64,000 nucleotides of DNA, from contig NZ_JAMQOQ010000002.1 in NCBI RefSeq assembly GCF_031624635.1, positions 62,001 to 126,000 of the forward strand, written 5' to 3'. The translations under genes and the position numbers were made by a program. This stretch comes from Halogeometricum sp. S3BR5-2 (GTDB lineage: Archaea; Halobacteriota; Halobacteria; Halobacteriales; Haloferacaceae). Below the pieces are notes generated by a model that was not told the origin of the DNA, did not search any database, and saw only the letters and a program-made list of their open reading frames with translations. Positions 39,445-48,288 of this stretch are shown piece by piece. The stretch's first letter is position 1, and each line of letters opens with the position of its first letter.

Positions 39445-42264
39445 ATGAACCGGGACGGCCACGACCACGACGACGCGAGTCACGGTCACGACGGTGACCA
39501 CGACCACGACGCGAGTGGCCACTCCCGCGGCGGCGGGAGCGACCGCGGTCACGATCACAGTCACGACCACGCCGACCACGACGACACCGCCACCTGCGGG
39601 TGCGACGACGGATGCGACACCGCCACCGCTCCGGACTCCGTCTCCGACGGGCCGTCTGCGTCGGCGTCCCCCGACGGAAGCGACGAGGGCCGGACCCTCC
39701 GGCTTTCAGTCCCGGAGATGGACTGCGCCTCCTGCGCGGAGAAGGTGACGAAGAGCGTCCGCGGCGACGCGGGCGTCCGCGAGGTGGACGCGCAACCGAC
39801 CACGGGAACGCTGTACGTCCGCTTCGACGGGGCCGAGACGGACGACGACGCCGTCCGGTCGCGTGTCGAGAGGGCCGGCTACGCCGTCGCCGACACCGAG
39901 ACGGCGACGTTCTCCGTCCCCGAGATGGACTGCGCCTCCTGCGCCGGCAAGGTGGAGAACGCCTTGGACGGCGTGGCCGGCGTCACCGAACGGCAGACCC
40001 AACCGACGACGGGCGAGGTGACGGTCACGTTCGACCCCGGCACGGCCTCGCGCGGCGAACTGGTCGCGGCCATCGAGGGTGCGGGCTACGCCGTCGAGGA
40101 CGGCGACGGCGGCGACTCCCCGCGCGACGTGTGGCGCACCCCGCGCGCGCGGAAGACGGGGGTCGGCGCCGTCTTCCTCGCCGGCGGCCTCGTCTTGGAG
40201 TTCCTCCTGCCCGGCTTGGACGCCCTCCTGGCCGCGCCGGCCGGCTACGAGATACACGCCGCGTGGGTCCTCTACACCCTCGCCGTCCTCCTCGCGGGGA
40301 TTCCCGTCCTGCGGAACGGCTACTACTCCGCGAAGAACGCCAGCCTCGACATCGACCTCCTGATGTCCGCCGGCATCCTCGGCGCGATGGCGGTGAACAT
40401 GCCGTTCGAGGCGGCGACGCTCGCGGTCCTGTTCAGCGTCGCCGAACTGCTGGAGCGGTTCTCCATGGACCGCGCGCGCAACTCGATGCGCGAGTTGATG
40501 GAACTGTCACCGGACACGGCGACGGTTCGCAGGGACGGCGAGGAGACGGTCGTCCCCGCCGAGGACGTGGCCGTCGGCGAGACGGTGCTCGTCCGCCCCG
40601 GCGACCGCATCCCCCTCGACGGCGTCGTGACGGAGGGAACCTCGGCGGTGGACGAGTCGCCCATCACCGGCGAGTCCGTCCCCGTCGACAAATCGCCCGG
40701 CGAGGAGGTGTTCGCCGGCAGCATCGTCGAGGAGGGCTACCTCGAAGTGGAGGCCACGTCGGCCGCGAGCGACTCGACCCTGTCGAAGGTCGTCGAGATG
40801 GTCGAGGACGCCAACCGCGAGAAGACCGAGGCCGAGCGGTTCATCGACCGCTTCGCGCGCTACTACACGCCGGTCATCGTCGTCGGCGCGGTGCTCACGG
40901 CGGCGGTGCCACCCCTCCTGTTCGGCGACCCGTTCCGCGAGTGGTTCGTCCGCGGCCTGACGCTCCTCGTGGTCGCCTGCCCCTGCGCGTTCGTCATCTC
41001 GACGCCCGTCTCCGTCGTCTCGGGCATCACGTCCGCGGCGCGCAACGGCGTCCTCGTGAAGGGCGGCCAGCACCTCGAAGCGATGAGCGACGTCGAGGTG
41101 GTCGCCGTCGACAAGACGGGGACGCTCACGACGGGCGAACTCGGCGTCACCGACGTGGTCGCCCTCAACGGCAACGACTCGACCGAGGTGCTCGGCTGTG
41201 CCGCCGCCATCGAGTCGCGCAGCGAACACCCCATCGCGCAGGCCGTTACGGCCCACGCCGCCGACCGCGACGTGCCGGAGCGAGAGATTCGCGACTTCGA
41301 GTCCATCACCGGCAAGGGCGTGAAGGCGACCCTCGACGGGGAAGTGCACTACGCGGGCAAGCCCGGCCTGTTCGCGGACCTCGGGTTCGACCTCGAACAC
41401 GCGCACGTGGCGACGGATGGGGGTGAGCGAACCGACGGTTCGCGAGTCTCGTCGGACCCGCGGTCCGACGGCGGACAGATGGTCGAAGACGCCCGAGACT
41501 GCGACCACGGAAGCTACCTCGACCTGACGAACGAGGTCATCCCGCGCCTCCAGTCGGAGGGCAAATCCGTCGTCCTCGTCGGCACCGAAGACGAGATAGA
41601 GGGCGTCGTCGCCGTCGCGGACACCGTCCGCCCCGAGGCCGAGTGGACCGTCTCGCGCCTCCGCGAACTCGGCGTCTCGCGGGTCGTGATGCTCACCGGC
41701 GACAACGAGCGCACGGCGAACGTCATCGGCAAGCGCGTCGGCGTCGACGAGGTGCGGGCGGACCTCCTCCCCGAGGAGAAGGTCGAGGCCGTCCGCGAAC
41801 TCACCGACGAGCACGAGTCGGTGGCGATGGTCGGCGACGGCGTCAACGACGCGCCCGCCCTCGCCGCCGCGACGGTCGGAATCGCCATGGGCGCGGCGGG
41901 CACGGACACGGCGCTGGAGACGGCCGACGTGGCCCTGCTCTCGGACGACCTGACGCGCCTGCCGTACCTCGTCGACCTCTCATCGAAGACCGCCGGCGTC
42001 ATCCGGCAGAACGTCTGGGCGTCGCTCGCCGTGAAGGGCGTCCTGACCGTGGCCGCGCCCCTCGGTCTCATCACCGTCGCCACCGCCATCGTCGTCGGCG
42101 ACATGGGGATGAGCCTCGGCGTCACCTCGAACGCCCTGCGCCTCGCGGGCGTCGAACCCGACGCGGCCGCCTCCGACGACTGGGGCGGGAGCGGAAGCGA
42201 AGACGGGAACGAGGGCACGAACGGGAACGCGGACGGAGACGACCTCCGAGACGCGGCGGCCTGA
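39445..42264 (+). CDS. Zn/Cd/Pb-type P1B ATPase with two HMA domains
   Basis: A 939-residue heavy-metal exporter. Residues 1-45 are His/Asp-rich (HDHDDASHGHDGDHDHD). Two heavy-metal-associated domains follow, each with MDCASC at about residues 91 and 160. The membrane CPC motif (VVACPCAFVIS) is near residue 511, DKTGTLTTGELGV near 556, and the nucleotide-binding SEHPIAQAV with GDGVNDAP near 797. The final helix has GDMGMSLG, matching the Asp-containing motif of Zn/Cd/Pb exporters (P1B-2) and not copper exporters. Residues about 652-690 form a Ser/Asp/Gly insertion in the N-domain, absent from typical members. Confidence 0.92.
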   Translation: MNRDGHDHDDASHGHDGDHDHDASGHSRGGGSDRGHDHSHDHADHDDTATCGCDDGCDTATAPDSVSDGPSASASPDGSDEGRTLRLSVPEMDCASCAEKVTKSVRGDAGVREVDAQPTTGTLYVRFDGAETDDDAVRSRVERAGYAVADTETATFSVPEMDCASCAGKVENALDGVAGVTERQTQPTTGEVTVTFDPGTASRGELVAAIEGAGYAVEDGDGGDSPRDVWRTPRARKTGVGAVFLAGGLVLEFLLPGLDALLAAPAGYEIHAAWVLYTLAVLLAGIPVLRNGYYSAKNASLDIDLLMSAGILGAMAVNMPFEAATLAVLFSVAELLERFSMDRARNSMRELMELSPDTATVRRDGEETVVPAEDVAVGETVLVRPGDRIPLDGVVTEGTSAVDESPITGESVPVDKSPGEEVFAGSIVEEGYLEVEATSAASDSTLSKVVEMVEDANREKTEAERFIDRFARYYTPVIVVGAVLTAAVPPLLFGDPFREWFVRGLTLLVVACPCAFVISTPVSVVSGITSAARNGVLVKGGQHLEAMSDVEVVAVDKTGTLTTGELGVTDVVALNGNDSTEVLGCAAAIESRSEHPIAQAVTAHAADRDVPEREIRDFESITGKGVKATLDGEVHYAGKPGLFADLGFDLEHAHVATDGGERTDGSRVSSDPRSDGGQMVEDARDCDHGSYLDLTNEVIPRLQSEGKSVVLVGTEDEIEGVVAVADTVRPEAEWTVSRLRELGVSRVVMLTGDNERTANVIGKRVGVDEVRADLLPEEKVEAVRELTDEHESVAMVGDGVNDAPALAAATVGIAMGAAGTDTALETADVALLSDDLTRLPYLVDLSSKTAGVIRQNVWASLAVKGVLTVAAPLGLITVATAIVVGDMGMSLGVTSNALRLAGVEPDAAASDDWGGSGSEDGNEGTNGNADGDDLRDAAA

Positions 42265-42328
42265 CCGCTCGGTCCGACCGCTCGACCGGGGCAAACGTTC
42301 TTTCCCCCGGGGGGCGTCACCCGAACCG

Positions 42329-43435
42329 ATGCCGTCTCGAAGGTCCTCGGCGGTGGCGCTCGCGTTCGCCCTCCTCCTGGTGTTCGCCGGCTGCATCGCC
42401 CCGGTGTCGGACCGGCCGCCCGAATCCGCCGACGGCGGGACCGCGGCGACGTCGAACGCCGCCCAACGGGAACGCGCCGAACGGGTGACCGGCACCGGCG
42501 CGGTCGCCGCCGACCGGGAGAGCCCGTGGGGGTCGGAGCCCATCGTCGTCGCCGTCGAGGACGACGCGGGCACCGGTCGCGACTGGACGCCCGTCGTCCG
42601 CGAGGCGACGGCCTACTGGGAGGAGAACGCCGGGCGCTACGCGGGGTACGACGTCGACTACGAGGTGCGGCCGAACGCGACGGACCCGGACCTCGTGCTA
42701 CGCTTCGTCTCCGAAGTCCCCGAGTGCGACGGCGCCGACGACGCCGCCGGATGCGCGCCGCTCATCACCGACCGGCGGCAGGTGGACCGCCCCGAGACGG
42801 TGTACGTCCGCACGGCCTTCTCCGACGAGTCCACCGTGCTCGTCGTCCAACACGAACTCGGCCACACGCTCGGTCTCGACCACGCGAACGCCCCCCGCGA
42901 GGTGATGGCCAGCGAGTCCGTCCTCCACACGACGGCGCGACCGAACGCCACCGAGCGCGAGTTCCCGTGGAACGACGCCGAGTTCTCGGTGTACGTCGAC
43001 GCGGCGAACGCCTCCGACCCCGAGGGGGCGCGCGAACAGGTGGGACACGCCCTCGACTACTACGAACGCGGCGCGCCGGGGATGCCCGACAACCTCTCCT
43101 TCGCGGTCGTCGACGACCCCGCCGACGCCGACGTGGTCGTCGAGTTCGCCGAGGAACCGCCGTGTTCGCGGAACGCCGCCTCCTGCGGCGCCACGCGCGG
43201 GTGGGACCCCGACGGCGACGGCGCCGTCGAGACGTACTCGGACCTCGAAATCGTCCTCGTGGACCTCGACACCGACGCCGTCGGCTGGCACGTCGGCTAC
43301 TGGCTGGCGTTCGCCCTCGGCGCGGAGGGCCCCGCGGAGATGCCCGACCCGTTCCGCGACGCTTCCTACCGCGACCGGCGGAGCGAGTGGTGGGCGACGG
43401 AGGACGAGGGGGACGACGGGAACGAGACCGAGTGA
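42329..43435 (+). CDS. Lipoprotein with matrixin-type metalloprotease domain and dead duplicate
   Basis: A 368-residue lipoprotein: lipobox FAGC at about Cys 24. Residues about 70-200 form a domain with QHELGHTLGLDHAN (HExxHxxGxxH zinc motif) followed by REVMASES, the Met-turn, so it is a metzincin of the matrixin type. A second domain from about 215-350 repeats the layout (ALDYYERG against ATAYWEENAG; ADADVVVEFAEEPP against DPDLVLRFVSEVPE). Its equivalent site reads WHVGYWLAFALGAE and lacks the zinc ligands. The first copy is probably an active surface protease; the second may bind substrate or regulate. Confidence 0.83.
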   Translation: MPSRRSSAVALAFALLLVFAGCIAPVSDRPPESADGGTAATSNAAQRERAERVTGTGAVAADRESPWGSEPIVVAVEDDAGTGRDWTPVVREATAYWEENAGRYAGYDVDYEVRPNATDPDLVLRFVSEVPECDGADDAAGCAPLITDRRQVDRPETVYVRTAFSDESTVLVVQHELGHTLGLDHANAPREVMASESVLHTTARPNATEREFPWNDAEFSVYVDAANASDPEGAREQVGHALDYYERGAPGMPDNLSFAVVDDPADADVVVEFAEEPPCSRNAASCGATRGWDPDGDGAVETYSDLEIVLVDLDTDAVGWHVGYWLAFALGAEGPAEMPDPFRDASYRDRRSEWWATEDEGDDGNETE

Positions 43436-43493
43436 GGACCGTCGCGACTGTCACGGACTGACGTTGATATAGTCGGCGAGCGTACACGAACCC

Positions 43494-44363
43494 ATGATGT
43501 CCGCAACCGGCGACCGCGCCCTCGACGCCGCGGTCGTCCGCTGGGAGGGGGAGGCCGACCCACGCCTCCGGACCGCCTTCCGCCACCTCGTCGCCGGAGT
43601 GTTCCTCGCCGTCGGCGTCGCTCTGCTCGCCCTTATCGGGCTCACGACCTACCGGAGCCTCGCCGTCGGAGACGGGAGCGCCGCGGTTCTCCTCGCCGTG
43701 TCGCTGCTCTTCGGCGGCCCGTTCGCGCTGTTCTACCTCGTGGCGGTTCGGAAACGGGTGTCGTTCTCCGGGATGCTCCCGTACGAACTGAACCTGAACC
43801 CGTGGTACGTCCTCTGCTCGGTCCCCGCGGCTCTCTTCCTCCTCTTCACCGTGGGGCTGTTTCCGCCCCTCGCGTACGTCTACCTCCTCGGCGCGCCCCT
43901 CGTCTGGTCGGCCATCGCCGCCCGCGACTCCGCGGGCGAAATCGACGTCGAAACGGGGACGATTCGGCGGGACTACGGTACCGCGAGCGTCGCGGATTTC
44001 GGACCGCGGGACGTGCGGCGACTCCGCGCGCATTCCTCGCGGGGCCTCGGCGGCTACCGCCTCGTCCGCCTCCGGTACGACGGGCCGATGGTGCTCTCTC
44101 GGCCGACACTGCTCCTCGTCCCGGCGGACGACTACCCGGCGGTCGAGTTGGCGCTCTCGGACGTCGAGTCCCGCGACTACGGCGTCGAGGGTCGAGAGAC
44201 CTCCCGCGCGGCGAAGACGTTCCTCGTCGGCTTCGGTCTCCTGTTCGTCGCCGTCGCCGCCGGCCTCGTGACGGCGGCGGGCGAGGCGCCGCGCGCGCTG
44301 ATGCCGGCGGTGCTGATCGCCTCTTTCGGCCTGCTGTTCGTCGCGCTGGCGTGGCTGGCGTGA
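43494..44363 (+). CDS. Multi-helix membrane protein with soluble middle domain
   Basis: A 289-residue protein. Four membrane helices lie in the first 140 residues, then a soluble segment of about 100 residues beginning SAGEIDVETGTIRRDYGTASVADFG, and two more helices near the end (VGFGLLFVAVAAGLVTAAG). The middle segment resembles PH-like domains seen in some membrane proteins. The start is one of two consecutive ATGs (43494 or 43497); a TATA-like ttgatatag at 43464-43472 supports either. Function is unknown. Confidence 0.68.
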   Translation: MMSATGDRALDAAVVRWEGEADPRLRTAFRHLVAGVFLAVGVALLALIGLTTYRSLAVGDGSAAVLLAVSLLFGGPFALFYLVAVRKRVSFSGMLPYELNLNPWYVLCSVPAALFLLFTVGLFPPLAYVYLLGAPLVWSAIAARDSAGEIDVETGTIRRDYGTASVADFGPRDVRRLRAHSSRGLGGYRLVRLRYDGPMVLSRPTLLLVPADDYPAVELALSDVESRDYGVEGRETSRAAKTFLVGFGLLFVAVAAGLVTAAGEAPRALMPAVLIASFGLLFVALAWLA

Positions 44364-44412
44364 GACGGACGTCTGCCGGCGCCTTCTTGCGGTTCGAGCG
44401 CGAACGGCGGAC

Positions 44413-44721
44413 ATGAACAGTGCCGCCCCGTCGTTCGACCCCGAGGTGCTGATGACGTCGCTGAAACAGGAGTTCGGCGGCAGGGAACCCGAGCGACGCG
44501 TGGTCGCCCGACAGGCCCGCGACCTCGCCGACTCCGGGAAGCCGCAACGCGACCGCGGCGAACCGCTCACCGTCGAAGAAGTGGTGCGGCAGATGGCCGA
44601 CGCGCCCGACGGATCGACGCTCGCCGAGCGCTGGAACTGGTGGCTCGGGGCGCTCGAAGCGGCCCACGGCGGCTACCGGGACTTCCAAGTGACGCGCATC
44701 CCGACCGGCGACCGGGATTAG
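44413..44721 (+). CDS. Small protein of unknown function
   Basis: A 102-residue cytoplasmic protein with no recognised domain. It reads like a helical protein with the conserved-looking VVARQARDLADSGKPQRDRGEPLTVEEVVRQMADAP region, and a Trp-rich end (WNWWLGALEAAHGGYRDFQ). The stop overlaps the convergent next gene by four bases. Start ATG 44413 follows the membrane protein by 49 bases. Confidence 0.68.
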   Translation: MNSAAPSFDPEVLMTSLKQEFGGREPERRVVARQARDLADSGKPQRDRGEPLTVEEVVRQMADAPDGSTLAERWNWWLGALEAAHGGYRDFQVTRIPTGDRD

Positions 44722-45026
44722 GAGAGAACCTCTCCGGCCAACTCCCGCGCCCGTTCGACGTGGTCGTCGGCCTCGTCGTCGCCCGTGCCGTCGACGTGCG
44801 AGAGCAGGTCCGCCACCGTCTCCACGCGCGACCGGACGACCGACGGCGAGACGTCGGGGTCTTCGGCCACGTCGCCCGCGACGGCCTCCGCCTCGCCGAG
44901 GTGCGCGCTCGCGGTGCGCTCGACCGGTCGCTCGGCCGTCGCCGCGAGGTGCTCGTGGAGCGACCGGAGTCGCTCCCGCGTCTCCTCGTCTACCTTCTCT
45001 CCGTCGCCTCCGTTCGCGTCAGTCAT
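44718..45026 (-). CDS. Small acidic helical protein
   Basis: A 102-residue acidic protein predicted to be mostly helical (TRERLRSLHEHLAATAERPVE, followed by SRVETVADLLSHVDGTGD). It starts inside the last eight bases of the ABC exporter gene upstream on the same strand, so the two are translationally coupled. No known domain; its role may be to accompany the exporter. Confidence 0.65.
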   Translation of the reverse strand: MTDANGGDGEKVDEETRERLRSLHEHLAATAERPVERTASAHLGEAEAVAGDVAEDPDVSPSVVRSRVETVADLLSHVDGTGDDEADDHVERARELAGEVLS

Positions 45027-46911
45027 CGTCCTCCCCCCAGCCCGTCTCCTCGCCGGTCTGCGCGCGCCAGAGCGCCGCGTACGCGCCGTCGGCGTCGACG
45101 AGTTCGTCGTGGCTTCCCTGTTCGACGACGTCGCCGTCGTCCAACACGAGAATCTCGTCGGCGTCGACGACGGTGGAGAGGCGGTGGGCGACGACGAGCG
45201 TCGTCCGGTCCTCCGAGAGGCGGTCCAAGGAGCGCTGGATGGCGCGTTCGGTCTCCGTGTCGACGGCGGAGGTGGCCTCGTCGAGGACGAGCACCGGCGG
45301 GTCCCGGAGGACGGCGCGGGCGAGGGCGATGCGCTGACGCTGGCCGCCCGAGAGTTTCACGCCGCGTTCGCCGACGCGCGTCTCGTAGCCGTTCGTCAGG
45401 TCCGTGATGAACCCGTGCGCCTCGGCGGCCCGCGCGGCGCGACGGACCGTCTCGTCGTCCGCGTCGAATCGCCCGTAGCGGACGTTCTCCGCGATGGTGC
45501 CGTCGAACAGGTGAGTGTCCTGGGAGACGTAGCCGACGGCGTCCCGGAGGCTCCCCAAGGTGAGGTCCTCCACGTCGTGGCCGTCGAGACGCACCGTCCC
45601 CTCGGTCGGTTCGTACAGGCGGAGCAGGAGTTTCAGCAGGGTGGACTTGCCGGCGCCCGTCTCGCCGACGACGGCAACCGTCTCGCCGGGTTCGGCGTCG
45701 AACGACACGTCGTTCAGAATCGGCTCGCTCGCCACCTCGCCGAACACGTCGCGGTAGGCGAAGGAGACGCGGTCGTAGGAGACGACGCCCTCGGGGTCTT
45801 CGAGGACGACGGCGTCCGCGTCGTCCTCGATGTTCACCGGGATGTCCGAGAGGCCGAACACCCGTTCCGCGGAGGCGCGCGCGTTCTGGAACTGGTCGAC
45901 GATGTTCGACACCTCCGCGAGGGGGGCGACGAACCGCTGGGTCATGAAGATGAACGTGACGAACGTGCCGACTTCGAGCGTGCCGGTGAGCGGACCGGGC
46001 GCGGTACCCGTGAACAGCCAGTAGCCGCCGACGAGGAACGTCGCGGTGAACGAGAGGCCGGCGAGCAGTTCCATCCCGGGGCGGTAGAAGTAGCTGAGCC
46101 GCAGCACGGACATCGTCGTCTCGAAGAGGTCCCGCGAGGCGTCCCGGACGCGCCCCCGTTCGTACCGCTCGCTGTTGGTCGTCTTCACGAGTTCGATGCC
46201 GCCGATGCCGTTCTCGATGCGGGTGTTGAAGCCGGCGACGGCCGACTGGCGCGCGCGGTAGCGCGGCGCGACGACGCGCATGAACCACCACGTGAAGAGG
46301 ACGATGACGGGCACGGCGACGAGGGTGACGAGCGCCAACTGCCAGTTCAGGGCGAAGAGGACGAACGCGATGCCGCCGACCATGATGAGGAGACGCAGGG
46401 AGTTCATCAGGGCGTTGTCGAGGAACAGTTCCAGGTTCCCGGCGTCGTTGTTGAGGATGGCCATCACCTCGCCGGTCTGCTTGTCGTCGAAGAACGTCAT
46501 GTCGAGCCGCATCAGCTTCGTGAAACTGTCCGTGCGCACCGCGTGCATCACGTCGTGGGCGAAGAGGTTCGCGGAGATGCCGTACACCCACGTGAACACG
46601 CCGGTGACGACGAACGACCCGGCGATGAGTGAGACGGAGAACCAGAACTGCCCCTCGGGGGTCGCCGGAACCCACGCGGCGGGGACGAACGGGAGTTCGT
46701 ACCCCGTCCCGCCCTCGCGGAACATCGCGTCGATGGCCGTCCCGAGGACGACGGGCGGGAGCAGCGAGGCGGCCTGCGCGACGACGTTGGCGAGGAGGCC
46801 GACGACCAGCCACCGCACGCGCGACGTGCCGTACTCGCGAAACAGGCGGGCGAGCGGACGCGTCACGTCGGCGCGGTAGCGGTCGAAGGCGCTCTCGTCG
46901 GCGTGGCTCAT
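45019..46911 (-). CDS. ABC exporter, fused membrane and ATP-binding domains
   Basis: A 630-residue half-transporter of the MsbA/multidrug type. The membrane domain occupies about residues 30-330 with six helices. The ATP-binding domain follows from 380, with Walker A GETGAGKST, signature LSGGQRQRIALARA, Walker B VLVLDEAT and the H-loop HRLST. It would dimerise and expel lipids, drugs or peptides. The ATG at 46911 was chosen over one 27 bases upstream by agreement with the usual N-terminus. It is followed by a coupled small acidic protein. Confidence 0.93.
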   Translation of the reverse strand: MSHADESAFDRYRADVTRPLARLFREYGTSRVRWLVVGLLANVVAQAASLLPPVVLGTAIDAMFREGGTGYELPFVPAAWVPATPEGQFWFSVSLIAGSFVVTGVFTWVYGISANLFAHDVMHAVRTDSFTKLMRLDMTFFDDKQTGEVMAILNNDAGNLELFLDNALMNSLRLLIMVGGIAFVLFALNWQLALVTLVAVPVIVLFTWWFMRVVAPRYRARQSAVAGFNTRIENGIGGIELVKTTNSERYERGRVRDASRDLFETTMSVLRLSYFYRPGMELLAGLSFTATFLVGGYWLFTGTAPGPLTGTLEVGTFVTFIFMTQRFVAPLAEVSNIVDQFQNARASAERVFGLSDIPVNIEDDADAVVLEDPEGVVSYDRVSFAYRDVFGEVASEPILNDVSFDAEPGETVAVVGETGAGKSTLLKLLLRLYEPTEGTVRLDGHDVEDLTLGSLRDAVGYVSQDTHLFDGTIAENVRYGRFDADDETVRRAARAAEAHGFITDLTNGYETRVGERGVKLSGGQRQRIALARAVLRDPPVLVLDEATSAVDTETERAIQRSLDRLSEDRTTLVVAHRLSTVVDADEILVLDDGDVVEQGSHDELVDADGAYAALWRAQTGEETGWGEDDD

Positions 46912-47027
46912 TGGTTCCGAGAGCGTCCCTCGTGACATGAAGGCGACGGAAACGGCGAATCGGGAGCCGACGGGGTCCGTCGGCCGGGACCGACGAGGAA
47001 AAGCGTCTCGGGCGGGAAAGAGCCCGC

Positions 47028-48260
47028 ATGAAACTCCAGTTCCTCGGGGGCGTCGGCGAGGTGGGGCGCTCGGCGATTCTCGTGGACGACTCGCTGCTGC
47101 TGGACTACGGGATGCTGACGGGCAACCCCCCGCAGTTCCCCGTCTCGACGCCCGAACCCGACGCCGTCGTCGTCTCGCACGGCCACCTCGACCACGTCGG
47201 GACGGTCCCCGCCCTCCTCGCCGGCGACCGGCGGCCGCCGATTCACTGGACGCCGCCGACGGCGGAACTCGCCGGGACGCTGGCGCGCGACACGCTGAAG
47301 CTCCAAGGCGGCAGGTACGACTGCCCGTTCACCGAGACGCACGTCCGGCGGATGACGCAGGTGTCGGAACCGCACGGCTACGGCGAGACGTTCGAGGCGG
47401 CGGGCTACGAGGTGACGCTGTACGACGCCGGGCACATCCCCGGCAGCGCGCACGTCCTCGTCGACGACGGCGAGACGCGACTGCTGTACACGGCCGACTT
47501 CCACACCGACGACCAGCGAATCGTCGGCGCGAGCACCGCCCGCCCGGACGCGGACGTGGTGATATGCGAGTCCACCTACGCCGACGTGGAACACGAGGAC
47601 AGGGCGGCGGTCGAAGAGCGGTTCGCCGAATCGGTTCAGCGGACCATCTGGGAGGGCGGCACCGTCGTCGTGCCCGCCTTCGCCATCGGCCGCACGCAGG
47701 AGATGCTGCTCGTCCTCGACGCCCACGACGTGGAGTGCTACGTCGACGGGATGGGGAAGGGCGTGACGGAGATGCTCCTGCGACACCCCGAGTTCGTCCG
47801 CGACGGCGACGCCCTCCGACGGGCGAAGTCGCACGCGCGGTTCGTGACCGGGCGGAACGGCCAGCGGCGGCGCATCGCCTCGCAGAACACCGCCATCGTC
47901 ACGACCAGCGGGATGCTCTCGGGCGGGCCGGCGATGACGTACGTGCCCGAAATCAGCGGCGACCCGACGAACAAGATAGCGCTCACCGGCTACCAGGTGG
48001 AGGGGACGCCCGGACGCGACCTGATAGAGCGCGGCCGCGCCGAGATAGACGGGCGGGTGATGCCCGTCGCCGCCCGCGCGGAGATGTACGACTTCTCGGC
48101 GCACGCCGACCGGGAGGGACTCCGCGCGTTCCTGAGCGAGTACGAGGGAAGCGAGGTGCTGGTCAACCACGGCGACGACTGCGCCGGGTTCGCCGAGACG
48201 CTTCGAACGGACGGGTTCGACGCCCGCGCGCCCGGACTCGGCGAGACGGTCGAGGTCTGA
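47028..48260 (+). CDS. Beta-CASP metallo-beta-lactamase (RNA processing type)
   Basis: A 410-residue protein of the archaeal mRNA 3'-end processing / beta-CASP group without KH domains. The metallo-beta-lactamase motif is SHGHLDHVG, followed by AGHIPGSAH, YTADFH, then the beta-CASP segment with TSGMLSGGPA and the late metal motifs FSAHADR and VNHGDD. It is expected to be an endo- or 5'-exonuclease acting on RNA in the cytoplasm. The neighbouring genes encode transporters and offer no functional link. Confidence 0.9.
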   Translation: MKLQFLGGVGEVGRSAILVDDSLLLDYGMLTGNPPQFPVSTPEPDAVVVSHGHLDHVGTVPALLAGDRRPPIHWTPPTAELAGTLARDTLKLQGGRYDCPFTETHVRRMTQVSEPHGYGETFEAAGYEVTLYDAGHIPGSAHVLVDDGETRLLYTADFHTDDQRIVGASTARPDADVVICESTYADVEHEDRAAVEERFAESVQRTIWEGGTVVVPAFAIGRTQEMLLVLDAHDVECYVDGMGKGVTEMLLRHPEFVRDGDALRRAKSHARFVTGRNGQRRRIASQNTAIVTTSGMLSGGPAMTYVPEISGDPTNKIALTGYQVEGTPGRDLIERGRAEIDGRVMPVAARAEMYDFSAHADREGLRAFLSEYEGSEVLVNHGDDCAGFAETLRTDGFDARAPGLGETVEV

Positions 48261-48288
48261 GGGGGGTCGAACGACGGACGGGTCGGAG

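Noticed and set aside
45023-47029. A 668-codon frame across the ABC exporter
   Set aside because: An Arg-rich shadow frame of the ABC exporter, with no domain motifs.
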